Assembly: GCA_015680685.1 (NCBI GenBank)
Contig: MNCI01008863.1
Coordinates: 457,900-521,899, forward strand
Direction of reading: 5' to 3'
From: Gnetum montanum
Lineage: Eukaryota > Streptophyta > Gnetopsida > Gnetales > Gnetaceae
DNA length: 64,000 nucleotides
Shown here piece by piece: positions 1 to 11,382 of this stretch. The notes under the pieces were generated by a model. That model was not told where the DNA came from. It saw nothing but the letters and a program-made list of their open reading frames with translations, and did not search any database. Made by a program: the position numbers and the translations under genes. Numbering within the stretch: the first letter of the stretch is position 1; the number at the start of each line of letters is the position of its first letter.

Positions 1-59
1 GATGCATTTTGTATCAAAATTCCACCTTTAAGACTTCTTTTTAAAGTGTAACTGCTACT

Positions 60-760
60 TGACCTAGAGGATGTCCTGTATGTTTAATTTGAGCCTATTT
101 GTGCTTGGATTTGGGCCACTCTTGGTAGCTCATGCTCAGTTCACGTTGTCAGCGTGACCCCAGCGTGACCTGGGCGTGAGCAAGCTGAGATGGTACATTT
201 CACAGCAAATATTGATTTTTTGAGACCTTGGGGATAATATGAATTCAGAGTTTGAGCCTTTTTGTACCTTTATCTAGGTCATTTTGTCAGCTCACGCTGG
301 GCTCACGCTGTCAACGTGAGCTGGGCATGACTCCAGTGTGACTTGGTCATGAGCACTGAAAATGGAGTATTTTTGAACTTGAAATCAAAATTCTGAGGAC
401 TGGAACTTAGAGCAATCATTAGTAGACCTTGAGGGGGCCTTGTAAGCTCAAAATCAGGCCATTTTAACACTTTTTTGAGGCTATTTTAAGTTACTCACGC
501 TGGACTCATGCTGCCAGCGTGACCTCAACGTGAGCAGCAAAATTTGTGTGATTTTGACTTGAGATCTTGGATTTTGAATGCTAAAACTTGGGGTGGCCAT
601 CAATGGGCCCTGAGGGGGCCTTTCCCATTCAAATTATGACTGTTTTGACCTGATTTGGAAGTTGTCAGAGTTGGTCACATTGAGGGCAAGCTAGCTTGAC
701 AGCATGAGCAAGCTGGCTTGAACAAGCTGGGTGTGAGTTTTGCCTCTTGAATGCTAAAAA
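60..760. repeat. Degenerate ~160-190-bp tandem array rich in CTCACGCTG / CAGCGTGA inverted words
   Basis: Four imperfect units can be followed by eye. Each has a 'ggg-ccttg...tttgagcc' spacer and then a dense block of CTCACGCTG, CAGCGTGA and ACGTGAGC words in both orientations (blocks near 130-190, 290-355, 495-535 and 670-735). The later copies are more decayed. No reading frame survives. Arrays like this are common in untranslated parts of plant Ty3/gypsy elements. Its place just left of an LTR (1649-2219) suggests the 3' untranslated part of an old element, but that is inference. Confidence 0.55.
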
Positions 761-1630
761 GGGCTTGAGTCATTCTTGTTTCAAAGTGTCTAAGCTAAAA
801 TTTTGTGGTGTTTCACTTGATTTGAAGAAGATGTTTGCATCAATTTAACATGAAATTCCATTGGCCAATGCATATTCTACTTACTTTGAATCTTCAATAG
901 ATAAATTAGGTTCCATAATTTAGAAACTAATGATGTTGATGGATAGTACTCATCAAGAATCACAATTCACCAATTACTCTACTATGGTTAATGAGGATGG
1001 ATCAACAACATTCTTCATTGATATCCTAGATTATATTTGGTACAATGTCTGATTATTCCAAGTTACCAAGTTACTAGAATTAATCTCTAAAGAAGAAGTG
1101 GAGAAGAATCAAGATCAAGCCCTTCCATCTTGAACAAGACCATCTAATCATATACCACTTATGGTAGAACTACAACTACTTTCATAAATTTATAAGGTTG
1201 ATCAAAATTAGGAAGTATCTTAACCTTACTTTTGTTTATGATTTTCATAATTTTCTTTATTATTTAATTTATATTTTAATTTGATAAGTAAAATTTCTAT
1301 GGTAATGTAAGTTGAGAATAAAGGATTTGTACTACCTTCACTTAAGTAACCAGATTTGAGTTCCACCTTATGTGACCCTGGTTAGGAGTAATGATTGATG
1401 GTTGGTAAACCTTTAATTCACCTCTTGTCATTATCTTAGAAAATGAGGTAAGTATTAATAAAATAATATTTAAATTCTCATATTTTTTCTCACATATGTC
1501 TTGTTTGTAGAATAAGAAAGAAACAACTTCAAGTTTATAGGAGAAATCAAATTATTGAAGCGTAGGATTATAATAGAAGTATTGGAGCTAGAACAAGATA
1601 CTAAACATGGATTCATTCAAGGATGAAAAA
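761..1630. other. AT-rich stretch without a recognisable gene
   Basis: Only short broken frames are seen. The last ~150 bases before 1630 run into a purine-rich tract and an LTR, so this is probably the 3' internal end of a decayed plus-strand LTR element. I recognise no protein motif. Confidence 0.35.
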
Positions 1631-1648
1631 AACCTAAGAGGGGTATAT
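1631..1648 (+). other. Polypurine tract next to the LTR
   Basis: A purine-rich run, ending AAGAGGGGTATAT, lies immediately left of the TGTAACATCC start of the LTR. This is where the plus-strand DNA primer of a plus-oriented element should sit, so the LTR at 1649 works as a 3' LTR for the sequence to its left. Confidence 0.5.
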
Positions 1649-2219
1649 TGTAACATCCTTGTTCCCAAATGACACTACTGCATAATGAATATGGAGCCTC
1701 TTCATAACACGTATTGTCATTATCATAATAAGACCTAAAAGGAAATTAAAATTAAAACCCAAAAGGGCGTTCTGTAATAATGGATGTGTCTCTTGAGGTG
1801 ATCTTTTGGGGTTTGACCCAAGGCATTTATACCTAGGCATAGAGGTCATGTGAGCATGGAGTTGTAGAGCTAGTAAAGATGAGTAACAAGAGCTGGGTGA
1901 AGTGGGATAGGAAGAGGACTAGCCATCCCTTCTAGCCTATTGTAGGCCTAACTGTGTGGTAGTGCTAGATTACCTCTAAGGGATAGTTGCTGAATGAAGA
2001 AAACCCCAAGGAACACTCTTAGAGCATGATCTAGATATACTATTCCACATTAATAAAGCATTATTTCCTCTTTTCTTCTACATTTTCACTATTATTTTCA
2101 TTACACATAATGTCAAATGTTACATATATTTGACGTTTGGTATATTATTTTCTTACACATAATGTCTAATATAACATATATTTGATGTTTTTCATGACAT
2201 CCGGGAATAGGATGTAACA
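1649..2219 (+). repeat. Complete 571-bp LTR (TGTAACATCC ... GGATGTAACA)
   Basis: The ends form a perfect 10-bp terminal inverted repeat, TGTAACATCC and GGATGTAACA. A polypurine tract lies just left and a TTGGTATCAGAG primer-binding site just right. Near the end, a ~45-bp unit containing 'acacataatgtc...acatatatttga' is present twice (about 2100-2145 and 2150-2195). No second copy of this LTR is in the window. Having both a polypurine tract and a primer-binding site implies tandem or recombined elements sharing one LTR. Confidence 0.75.
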
Positions 2220-2232
2220 ATTGGTATCAGAG
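2220..2232 (+). other. Primer-binding site, initiator-Met tRNA type
   Basis: TTGGTATCAGAG directly follows the LTR end. It matches the widespread plant LTR-element primer site TGGTATCAGAGC, complementary to the 3' end of initiator methionine tRNA. This fixes the downstream element's orientation as plus. Confidence 0.75.
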
Positions 2233-3780
2233 AAAACCATAACCCAAAGGCCTTCAGAATCATGATAAGTATCATTTGTTTAGTTTGATTTTGGGTTGGC
2301 TTTAGTGGGTGGTTGTGGAGCCTTTTATAGTTTTTCTTATTTTTGGATATTTAATTTGGTTATTATTCATTATTTGATCTAGCTATGTTTGTATTTTTGG
2401 ATGCTAGCTCTTTACTTATAAATACAATATGTGCATGATTGTCTAGCTACTTGATGCTTGAAATAAAAACCTATAAGGGACTTATTATGGTAGAAAAGAT
2501 ATTTCTAATGAACAAGCTTGCATTTGTAGGAAAGGTGAGGTTATTATTTCTAATAAACAATCAAATACAATCTAGAAATTGTTGGTCTAATAATTACTTA
2601 ATAAATTACCCATACCCCTAAAATCATGTAGGATTTACATATTACTTGATTACAAAAATAAATAAATAAAATAAAAAAACATTGTAGTATAGGAAAAACA
2701 CATAAACCTACACTTGTCATTGTAGAGAAAAAATATTAATGTATAAGAAAAGAAGAAAAATGCATGGAAACTATAGAAAAGATGTTACTATTCCCTAATT
2801 TATTAAAATGTCCAAATGATAGTGATAGATCATAGTGAAAAATATTAATGTTGAGTGAAAATTAGAATCTAAATGGCTTAGATCCAATAGTAGAAAAAAA
2901 AAGAAAAACAAAAAAAGAGAAAGAGAAAGAGAAAGAGATATACTAGAAGAGAATTTGGTGGATTTTTATTTTCTACAATAGACTTCTAGAATGTGGATCT
3001 ATTACAGCTTGTGATATAGTGGAAATGGATGCTTAATTTAGAATGTGGATCTGAAAATTAATACAAATGTGATGATGAAACTTCAAATTAGGAGGAGGAG
3101 GAAGGTGGATGAATGAAGAATTTGGAGAAAATATGGTTGACAAGATTTCTAGGAATAGAAATGTGGTATTGCAATGTTGTGCTATGGGGATAAGATGTTG
3201 TTGATACAAAAAATCTGGGATACAATTGTTATGAGCTATAACATAAAGATCTTGCCTCCCTATTTATAGGATGGACATGCTACCAAGTATGTGCCATGTG
3301 GTAGGGATCGAAAACCAAGGATGTCAAATGGATATTTTGATGAAAAAACTAATATTTTGGAGGTTGAAACTATTAGCTAGATGAAAATGTTATCCAAAAG
3401 TAACATTAGTAGGTAATGTCAAAAAGTAAATTAACATCCAATGTAGGAGAAGCTAAAATTGATGCTAATAGGAATGTTAGAACACTTGTAAGTATACTAA
3501 GTATTGTAGTCATGATTTAAACTATCGTGAAGAATGTTATGAAAATATCAAGATCATTTCAAGACTATGGGAAAAAAGAGCAAAGTTGCCCCAACATTAC
3601 CCTCTCTTAATGGATATTATTAAAAAGATGAATAAATGTCCATCAAGAAAAGAAGAATTTCCATTGCTAATGAAGTTGAGACTATAAAGAAGCTATAAAA
3701 TGTTGAACTGTTGTTATAGATGAAGTCTACCTATAAAAGAAAAAGAAAAGAAAAACAAAAAATAACAAGGATGAAAGAAG
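2233..3780. other. AT-rich internal remnant, no gene recognised
   Basis: The sequence after the primer-binding site holds no frame with a recognisable gag or pol motif. It includes purine-rich simple sequence around 2895-2940 (AAAGAGAAAGAG). It is probably the decayed interior of the element that begins at 1649. Confidence 0.35.
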
Positions 3781-4260
3781 GTTATCACTGATACAATTAG
3801 CATGAGGGTGGTACTATGCCATAGAAAGGGGCATGACTTAATTTGGCCGAGAGGCCATTACTAGTCATAATTTGGTAACGCTAATTTTGTCCATAGCGCT
3901 GACTAACGTTGACTTTCCCAACAGGCCATTTTGGTAACACCAACTTTGTGCATAACACTGATGTGTTATGAAAGGTTACGTCTGTTGCAAAACAAAAATA
4001 CATTTAAAAAGGTTGTGTAATATGTTTAGAAAGGTTGCATCCTCATTCCAAAGGTTGTGTCTCATTAAAAACCATAAATACGCCTCATTAGATGAACAAT
4101 TTGCGTTGGATTGTTGGATTCGGGAGTGCCTACTGAAGTGCAGTAAATCAGCAATGGCTATGAAATTGAACTTTTTCTTTATTTTGTGTATTAGAAACTT
4201 GCTCAGCTTAATATTTCATGGAATTCTGTTTCCCAAATAATTCTCATTTTCTTGGGAAAG
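3781..4260 (+). promoter_or_regulatory. Possible LTR/promoter-like segment with AAAGGTTG words
   Basis: The stretch contains repeated 'ggtaac(g/a)c...ttt(g)tgcata' and 'aaaggttgcgtc' words and then a TATA-like ACCATAAATACGCC near 4068-4081. A short piece (around 3810-3845) resembles 11660-11700, which suggests a dispersed repeat. The plus frame at 3968-4240 encodes nothing I recognise. This is a weak call: a decayed LTR or promoter-bearing repeat. Confidence 0.2.
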
Positions 4261-4482
4261 TTATACATTTCATGAATTCTTTAACAGTTAATACATGAAT
4301 CTGCATATGTAGCCGTTCTTCAAATTGATAGATATAATGAAAAATCTGCGAATAAGATTGTAATTTCAAATCACATTACAGGACAACAGAAACCATAAAA
4401 TAAATATTTTCAACCACTGTAATGAATTGAAAAGATTTATAAATTAGAAAAACAAAAATAAAACCAGAACCCACCATTCAAA

Positions 4483-4904
4483 CTACCAATGAAAGCCTGC
4501 ACCATTTTTCATATCTTCATATTCTTCCTCTGCTACTTCTGCTATCTCCTCCTCTTTCCCTTCAGGACTCTCTTGCTCTACTTCCTTTTTTCCACACTTG
4601 TTGCTGCTACTGTCACGGTATGGCTTGAGCTTCTCCACAAATTGTCGATAATGCATAAAGAAGGCCCAACTGTGTTTGCAGAATTTGTCTGCTGCAGCTG
4701 CAACACTAGTGCTGAGGGCGTGAAGCTCGATATTGTGCTGCATAACCTCTGCAAACGCCTTAGTCTGCTGGACAAGTAACTCCAAGTGCAACATAGCTTC
4801 CTTAAATAACATGCTATGTGCAACAATACTTCCAGTTTCATCTCCAGCGAAAGGGAACCAGGAGAAGAACCATTGGATGCCATTAAAATTGATTTGCAGA
4901 AAAT
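4483..4904 (-). pseudogene. Unrecognised exon-like ORF, possibly a captured host gene fragment
   Basis: The minus strand is open for about 140 codons from 4904 to a stop at 4483. The upstream edge is a possible splice acceptor (AAG before ATTTTCTG). The predicted product has an aromatic-rich start (QWFFSWFPFAGDETGS), then a helical segment rich in Leu, Ala, Glu and His, and ends in a strongly acidic tail (EEEIAEVAEEEYED). Base composition is richer and less biased than the surrounding AT-rich DNA, and the frame is uninterrupted, unlike the transposon relics nearby. I do not recognise the family. It lies just upstream of and antisense to the Helitron Rep/helicase gene, and Helitrons are known to capture host exons. 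Capture is therefore a reasonable but unproven explanation; a chance ORF is not excluded. Confidence 0.35.
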
Positions 4905-5049
4905 CTTATGTCTTCGGCTTAGCCAACTACAATGTCTCTCCAAATCCCAAATGCAGGATTACCAAGATGTTTCTTGAATTTAATCGGTTCTCAAACCCAG
5001 TGGATCAGCTTACCACATATAAAGAAGTGAGATATCACAGAGTACATCA

Positions 5050-5335
5050 CTATTTATATTAAATTTTTATTTGTTTAAGTTAGTTATTTTTATTTTTATT
5101 TTAAAAAAAATAACTAATTTTTATTTTTAAAAAACAACTAATTTTTATATTTAAAAAATAACTAATTTTTATTTTTAGGTTTGGGTTATATTTAAAAACA
5201 TATTGAGTGCCTTAGGTTTTTTTAAAAAAAATAACTAATTTTTTATTTTTAGATTTGGGTTTTATTTAAAGTTTAATACAACCCATAATACTACATAAGG
5301 ATTCTCATTCCTATAAATACAGATCATGTAGGTGA
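5050..5335. other. AT-rich spacer with A/T-run repeats
   Basis: Several copies of a 'taactaatttttatttttaaaaaa' type unit occur between about 5085 and 5280. No coding signal is seen. Confidence 0.4.
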
Positions 5336-5339
5336 TAGA

Positions 5340-6885
5340 GAGCGTGAATTAAACCGAGTGAGACAACAATGTCTCAGAGATCAAAGAAGAGAAGCTCGGC
5401 AATGGGGAGATCCTTTGGAGTTGCAAAGAATGGAACAAGATCGCTTACGTCCAAGAACTCGTTGAGCAGAAATGCAGCAACAAAGGGTGGAAGGAAGTGA
5501 GGTTTGTAAATGAAATTTTATTTTTGTTTTAGATGAAATTCATTTAATGTCTAATTTAATAAAGCTAAATATATTAGGTCACTTTGTATAATAATATTTC
5601 ATAGAATGGAAGGGGTCACAGACAAGGACGAGGAAGAGGTTGTGGATGTGGACAAGGACAAGGACGAGAACGCATAGATGGACATGAAAATCACTTAACA
5701 GCCATTCCTAATGATGAAAATGTTCATCAACCTTAATTACATCAAGAAGTTATTTCACATATAGGACGTGGTCGTTGATGTGGTTGTGGTCGTGGTTGTG
5801 GACATGGTCATGGTCATGGATTTGGTCAGATGTATTCAAATAATGATGATTTGATGGTCGAAGATGAATTACTTATAAATCCTATAGAGATTGTTACTAT
5901 AGAATGAAAACGTGCACAAGGGCGTGAAAGAAAAGAATGTTTTAGACAACAAAAAGGACAAGCAGAAGTGGCAGAAATGTTAGATTTAGTTGCAAGACTT
6001 GATCAGGAATAGGCTCAACCAAGATTGCAAATGGAACATCAAAAAATATCTTCTGAACATATGAACAATCAGGTATCTTATCCAAATCTTCATCAGTCAA
6101 ATACACAAATCATGCATGCAATAACAAGATTTTCAAGTGAGGTTGATAAGTTTAGTGTTCCTCGATCATGTGGTATTTGCAATGAAATTTTTTTAAGTAT
6201 GTTAATGAAACCTGTACAAAGATTTGGTCCAACATGTGTAAGGTGTGCAAATGAAAAAGTAATGGGGATCTTGAATTGTGATGGTGAAGAGATTAAGCAT
6301 TTTTTTGCTAATAATAATATGGATCCAGAACCCCAATCAATAATCTTATCAGAACTATCAGAAGTTGAAGAAATGCTTATATCACGAATTAATCCTATTT
6401 TACAAGTTACGCATGCTATTGGAGGTCAATTACAATATAAAGGACATACCATCAATTTTATGCAAGATGTATCTGAAATTGCAACTAGGCTACCTTTGAG
6501 GATTCATGAAATTCCAATGCTGATACTAAGACGAGTTGATCAAATTGGAGCAACCTATAACTTTGTTGTGAATAAAAAATGTGTGTATACTGCCTTGTTG
6601 TATAAGAAATAGAATGATCCATTCTATCAGGATGTAGAAATAGATGAGCATGCTTTGGATGATGTTAGTGATACAGGAGATGTTAATGTTTTTGAAAGGA
6701 TTCATTATATTAGATTGTCTAAGGAGGATGGTGAGATGAAATTGCACTTTGATGGTCCTTTGGTTGATTTAAAGGAGGAAAATATTATTAGAAACACATC
6801 ATTAGTAGCATCACGTCTAGTTCTTTTAGGGAAAGAACTTGATCTAGTAAGAGCTTGGTTAGAAAATCCAACTATTGAAAGTTGA
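5340..6885 (+). pseudogene. Helitron N-terminal region: Arg/Gly-rich tract and Cys-containing domain
   Basis: The first part reads as a charged RERELNRVRQQC-type segment. After a probable intron comes a striking Gly-Arg-Cys/His repeat tract (GRGRGCGCGQGQGRERIDG near 5620-5680; GRGCGHGHGHGFGQ near 5785-5825). From 6025 the frame is open for 195 codons and contains CGICNEIF and CVRCANEK, a CxxC...CxxC pair that may bind zinc. It then reads a conserved ILQVTHAIGGQLQYKGHTI block. These features match the N-terminal region that precedes Rep in plant Helitron proteins. The frame breaks at 6610 and resumes at 6655-6885. The homologous fragment at 51700-52204 shares the ILQVTHAIG and KGYTI blocks, which supports a real protein family. 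Confidence 0.7.
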
Positions 6886-6889
6886 GATT

Positions 6890-8420
6890 ACGCACAATGG
6901 CCAACACTTTCAAAGTCATCCATCAATGAGTTCAACATAGTTGGAATGCTTCCAATGTCATTTCAAACATTGTTTCCACATGGAAAATGTGACTTCCTTA
7001 CAAGAAGGTCCAAGGATGTCATGTTACATGAATATGCTAGACATCTACTTCGATATAAGGATGGCAAATTTGGACATCATAAAAGATTCATGTATTAGAA
7101 ATTAATTACATTTACATTGCTAAATAGCATTCATGTTTTTGACATCTTATGAACTAATTACATAGGAATTTTATTTTCATTTTTAGGTCTCACATTTATA
7201 ACATGATAATGAGACATCATGCACTGAAATCAACATCAGTATTATTCAAAAAAATATTACAGAAGCACCATTAATAATCCAAGAATTACGTGAAGGACTA
7301 CAAAATGCACCATCAGATAATTTTATTGATAATTTGATGAGATTTGGAACAACGATACGAGGAATGCCTTCATATTGGAGAAATTGCAAAGCGCAGTTGT
7401 TTGATTTGATAAATGAGTTGGGTGCACCAACTATTTTTTTTTACTCTAAGTGCAACAAATATTTATTGGCCAGATCTACATAAGGTAATGCCTACAGAAC
7501 TTCCACAAAATGTTTCTGAGATAAGAGAGTACAAAATGAAAAATATTATTGAGAACCCACATATAGTTGCTAAGTTTATGCATCTTCGACATAAGGCATT
7601 TCGAGAAATGATTTTATTTTAATAATTTGATGTGGTTGATTACTGGACAAGATATGAATGGCAACATAGGGCATCACCACATGTCCATGGCTTTCTTTAG
7701 ATCAAGGGAGCTCCAAACATAGAAGAACTTGATTGGAATGACCTAGAAGCAGTTAGAAAGATGAAAGATTTTTTTGATGCAATAACAAATGTATGGAATA
7801 GTAGATTCAATTAAGATGGAATATCCAATGCTGTAAGTTGTTTAGAATTTTAAAATATTTATTTTAAATGTTAGAAAATTGTTTAGGTTATTTGAAAAAA
7901 CCATTATAAAAATTATACAAATCTTTCATTTGTAGATGCAACATGTTAATAATCCCAGGCATCCATGCGAAATTCAAAGTCAACAGATGTAATTCATGGA
8001 TCTTGACATTGATTATCATGAGCTCTTAAATTCAGTTCAGCAACACACACAATGTAAGAGAGGAGCATGTTTAAGAATCTGAAATCATATGCAAGTTTGC
8101 AGGTACAATTATATTTCTCTGAATAACTAGATTCTTATTTGCATCATGAATGTATGGGATCTAGGAAAATAATTTTATAAGTTCAATTTATTACCTTAGG
8201 TATAATGTTCCATGGCCATTGCGAGCTCAATCAAATCTCTTTCAAGATCCAAAAAACAACAATCATGTTACATATGAACCATGTTGAAATGATCCAAGGT
8301 TGAATGTTCATAATAGAATGATCTTTCAAACATGGATAGCAAACACAAACTTTCAACCGATCCTTGACAAATATGTTGTTATTAAATATATTGCAAAATA
8401 GGTAGCAAAATTTGAAAAGA
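6890..8420 (+). pseudogene. Helitron Rep (HUH endonuclease) region, disrupted
   Basis: Rep nicks and joins single strands during rolling-circle transposition. The segment begins with EYARHLLRYKDGKFGHHKRF (about 7029-7090), the usual run-in to Rep. An intron-like gap follows, then FFFTLSATNIYWPDL (about 7425-7475) and DYWTRYEWQHRASPHVHGFL (about 7636-7698). The last contains the metal-binding HUH triad as HVH. The two-tyrosine catalytic motif is recognisable as YVVIKYIAK at about 8370-8400, followed by an in-frame stop. Further introns or insertions lie near 7830-7935 and 8100-8200. Several stop codons make it inactive. Confidence 0.7.
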
Positions 8421-8485
8421 AGTCAAGATGCTTTCATGATTTATTACTTTGTATTGCCGAATCTCAAAACCCTGAAGAAAACACA

Positions 8486-9172
8486 ATGACTGCATACAAA
8501 AGACTTATGATGGATGCTGCAGCTGATAGAGACATAGGTGCCATGGAGGTTTGTCATATGCTATATGAACTTCCATTAGTTGAATGCATTCGACTATTTG
8601 ATACCATAAATGTGTCTAGAGATATGTATAAAAGAGTTATACCAGATCTAGATGGAGATGAGAAACCAAAACCATATACAACCCTTATCAATGCATATCA
8701 AAAGAGACCACTAGAAATGGAAGGATTTTCATTGTTGAATGCTATGAAATATTTTATCTTTATCTTGAAGAAGAGAGAGCTACTAGTGTGGAAGCCTCGA
8801 CTATGACTAGTTGTTGAAAGAACATTTCCAAAATTTAGAGTAGCTCCGAGAGTAGGAGAGGAGAAATGGATAGATTACTTTTGGGCCCAACTGTTACTAC
8901 ACTATCCTTTTAGAGATTTCAAACACGATCTAGGAAGAAATGATGAAGAAATTGAACAAAAATGGATTTCTGTTCAACACATCTATGAATTGGAAAAGGA
9001 GACATTCGATGAAGAGTTTGAACGTGCTTGCGAGGAAGAGAGGCAGTATATAGATATTATTTCAGAAAGACAAGATGGTGTTGAATATGATTTTGAAGTA
9101 CTAAATCGACATCTACTTACATCATCTCATTTTCAACGAAGTGAACTCAAAATGCTTGGATTAAGAGATTGA
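8486..9172 (+). pseudogene. Helitron linker region between Rep and helicase
   Basis: Two open pieces (8486-8806, 8990-9172) flank a stop. They read continuously as ...AADRDIGAMEVCHMLYELPL..., a segment that in Helitron proteins lies between Rep and the helicase (commonly 'HQLYNLPL'), and then an acidic stretch EEFERACEEERQYI. The order and spacing support one ancestral ORF. No catalytic residues are known here. Confidence 0.6.
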
Positions 9173-9400
9173 GATAGACAGAACAAATGGTCAGCCAACT
9201 ATTCGAGAGAAGATGTTGCAAAGATTGCTACATCTTTTGTTCATGGTCATAGATCACATGGGATAATAACACATTCAAGAAATAATGACAATCAAGTGGA
9301 CATATCTTCTCTAGGAGTTCAATAGAAGAAATGCTACAAGATTATCACTAGCCATCTATATATGCAACAATTCAAAATGGATGAAGTTTCTCCTCTATTG

Positions 9401-10678
9401 ATGATTATTCAAGGTACAACAGGCACAGGAAAATCGTATCTTATTGATAAGATTCTTAAATAATTTAGTCGAACTTGCTCATCCGGAAAGAATAGCTTAT
9501 TGGTGCTCACCCCTACTGGTGCTGCAATGTATAATATTAATGCAACTACAGTACATTCTGTGTTGAAGATTAAAATCAAAGATTACAAACCATTGGCTGC
9601 ATCAACGTTGTCATCGTTGCAAAATAAATACAAATACTTAAAGTATATTATTATAGATGAAATGAGTTTCATAGATGGAAAATTTCTTAGCATCATTGAA
9701 CGAAGCCTTAAGGAAATATTTCTAGATAATCATTTAGATAACTTTGGTGGTAGATCTATGATACTCATTGGAGATCTTGCAGAGCTTCCACTTGTTAAAG
9801 ATGTTATACCATACATATCATCTCAAATGCATGTGAAGAATTTGTGGTTGGCATTCAATAAATTTGTAACCTTGGATGCTGTGTATCGACAAAGGGATGA
9901 TGATTCACAACAAAAAAGATTTAGAAAAGTTTTGATGAATATACAAGAAGGAAAGATGAGTGATGAGGATTATGACTTTTTAAGCCTGAGAATGCAACTT
10001 CCATCAACATCGGATGGGTAAGATGGATTTGAGGATTTTGTGCACTTATTTGATACAAAGGATAAAGTGCATATGCATAATGAAAAAATATTGCTCAAAA
10101 TGCAGAAGCTAGTTGCACGGTGCATAGTAGATAGAAAGACAAATGGTGTGAAATTTTTGGATGATTCAAAAGGAGAATTGGACCGAGTAGTGTTCATTTG
10201 TGAGGATGCAAGGGTTATGCTCACTGTTAATCTATGGCCAAAAGTAGGATTGGTTAATGGTGCATGTGGAGTCATTAAGAAAATAATATATAGTCCACAC
10301 TGTCAACGTCCACAGTTGCCATCGTATGTCATCGTTGAGTTTGACTCCTATATTAGAGTACCATATGATAATGAACATCCTCGACAAGTACCCATTCCAC
10401 TAATCATACGTGGAGGATCTTGCCAACTACCACTTAGATTAGCATGGGCTTTAATGATACATAAGTCATAGGGAATGACATTGGAGAAAGCGTGTATAGA
10501 TGTTGGTAGCAGAGAAATAACAGGTCTTACATTTGTGGCACTATCTCAAGTCAGGAGTATTGACAGTTTGAATATATTCCCTCCGATCTCCAAAGAAAGA
10601 TATATCAAGATATTTAAGGCTTCGCACCTTCAAAGTAGATTGGATGAAGAGCAACACATTAAATCTAATGAAGGATGA
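9401..10678 (+). pseudogene. Helitron Pif1-type DNA helicase domain, disrupted
   Basis: This is a superfamily 1B helicase domain. Walker A reads GTTGTGKSYLID (about 9414-9449), followed by a stop at about 9463. The frame then opens at 9500-10021 with LTPTGAAMYNI (motif Ia region), the Walker B motif YIIIDEMSFIDG (about 9646-9680), a divergent motif III ILIGDLAELPLV, and the YRQ motif (about 9885). After one stop at 10019 the C-terminal part continues at 10040-10678 and includes GMTLEKACIDVG and TFVALSQVRS, the motif V/VI region. A stop replaces the codon before GMTLEKA. In intact Pif1/Helitron helicases this helicase unwinds DNA behind Rep. At least three premature stops are present. Confidence 0.8.
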
Positions 10679-10866
10679 TCTCATTCTTTTCTGTCAACTA
10701 ATTTTTACCATTTGTAACTATACATTTTCAATTACGCAAGTTTGTACATTGATCATTTCTGTTGTATTACAACATGTTTATAATCATTCAGTAAAGCATT
10801 CCATGGTCTTATAATATTTCTATCTATTATGTTTAAATCATCACTGCAGCAGACAACTGGCGATCA

Positions 10867-11382
10867 CTAGCTTAGTTATATATTTATAATATATATCTAT
10901 AAATTGGCCGAGAGAATCTTATTAGTTTACAAGTAAGAAGTTTTTTGATTAAAAAATTTCACGACTTCTGGATGAAGAACAAGATTTAAAAACTAAAATT
11001 TTCATGCCTTTTGGACAAAGAACAAGATTTTTGTACCTTGTTTTTCCTAAGGATGGGTTTTCTAAAAAAAATTCCATCACTTAGTGTATGCTCTCACTCT
11101 CGGCCGAATTTATGCTCTCACTCTCAAAAACAACAAATTCGGCCGAGGGTGAGAGCATACACTAAGCGATGGAATTTTTTTTTTCAAAAAACCCATCCTT
11201 AGGAAAAATAAGATACAGAACTCTTGTTCTTCATCTAGAAGGCATGAAAATTTGGGTTTTTAAATCTTGTTCTTCGTCCAGAAGTCGTGAAATGTTTTAC
11301 TCAAAGAACTTCTTACTTGTAAACTAATAAGATTCTCTCGGCCAATTTATAGATATATATTATAAATATATAACTATGCTAG
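10867..11382. repeat. 516-bp foldback (near-perfect inverted repeat)
   Basis: The left arm (10867 to about 11120) and right arm (about 11130-11382) are reverse complements over roughly 250 bp, with scattered mismatches and small indels and a short AT-rich centre near 11115-11140. Both outer ends are CTAG, followed by C(T/A)TAGTTATATATTTAT. CTAG is palindromic, so it could be either part of the arm or a 4-bp target duplication. No coding capacity. A transcript would form a very long hairpin. Candidate identities are a foldback or MITE-type element, or an inverted duplication. Confidence 0.85.

Larger units (their letters stand above)
5340..10678 (+). mobile_element. Decayed autonomous-type Helitron (Rep/helicase) coding region
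   Basis: A single plus-strand gene order typical of plant Helitrons can be read through many stops and probable introns: Gly/Arg-rich N-terminus (5340-5900), a Cys-containing N-terminal region (6025-6885), HUH Rep endonuclease (about 6890-8420), a linker region (8486-9172), and a Pif1-type helicase (9401-10678). The terminal TC and CTRR ends cannot be fixed from this one copy. A 516-bp foldback follows at 10867. A second copy of the N-terminal part lies at 50945-52204. The element is non-functional as sequenced. Confidence 0.8.

Noticed and set aside
2220-2232. tRNA gene near the TGGTATCAGAG sequence
   Set aside because: Only the 12-13 bases complementary to a tRNA 3' end are present, as expected of a primer-binding site. 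No cloverleaf is found here or elsewhere in the window.
10867-11382. Foldback taken as the certain 3' terminus of the Helitron
   Set aside because: Helitron ends have a small hairpin near CTRR, not 250-bp arms, and no second copy fixes the boundary. Kept only as a possibility.
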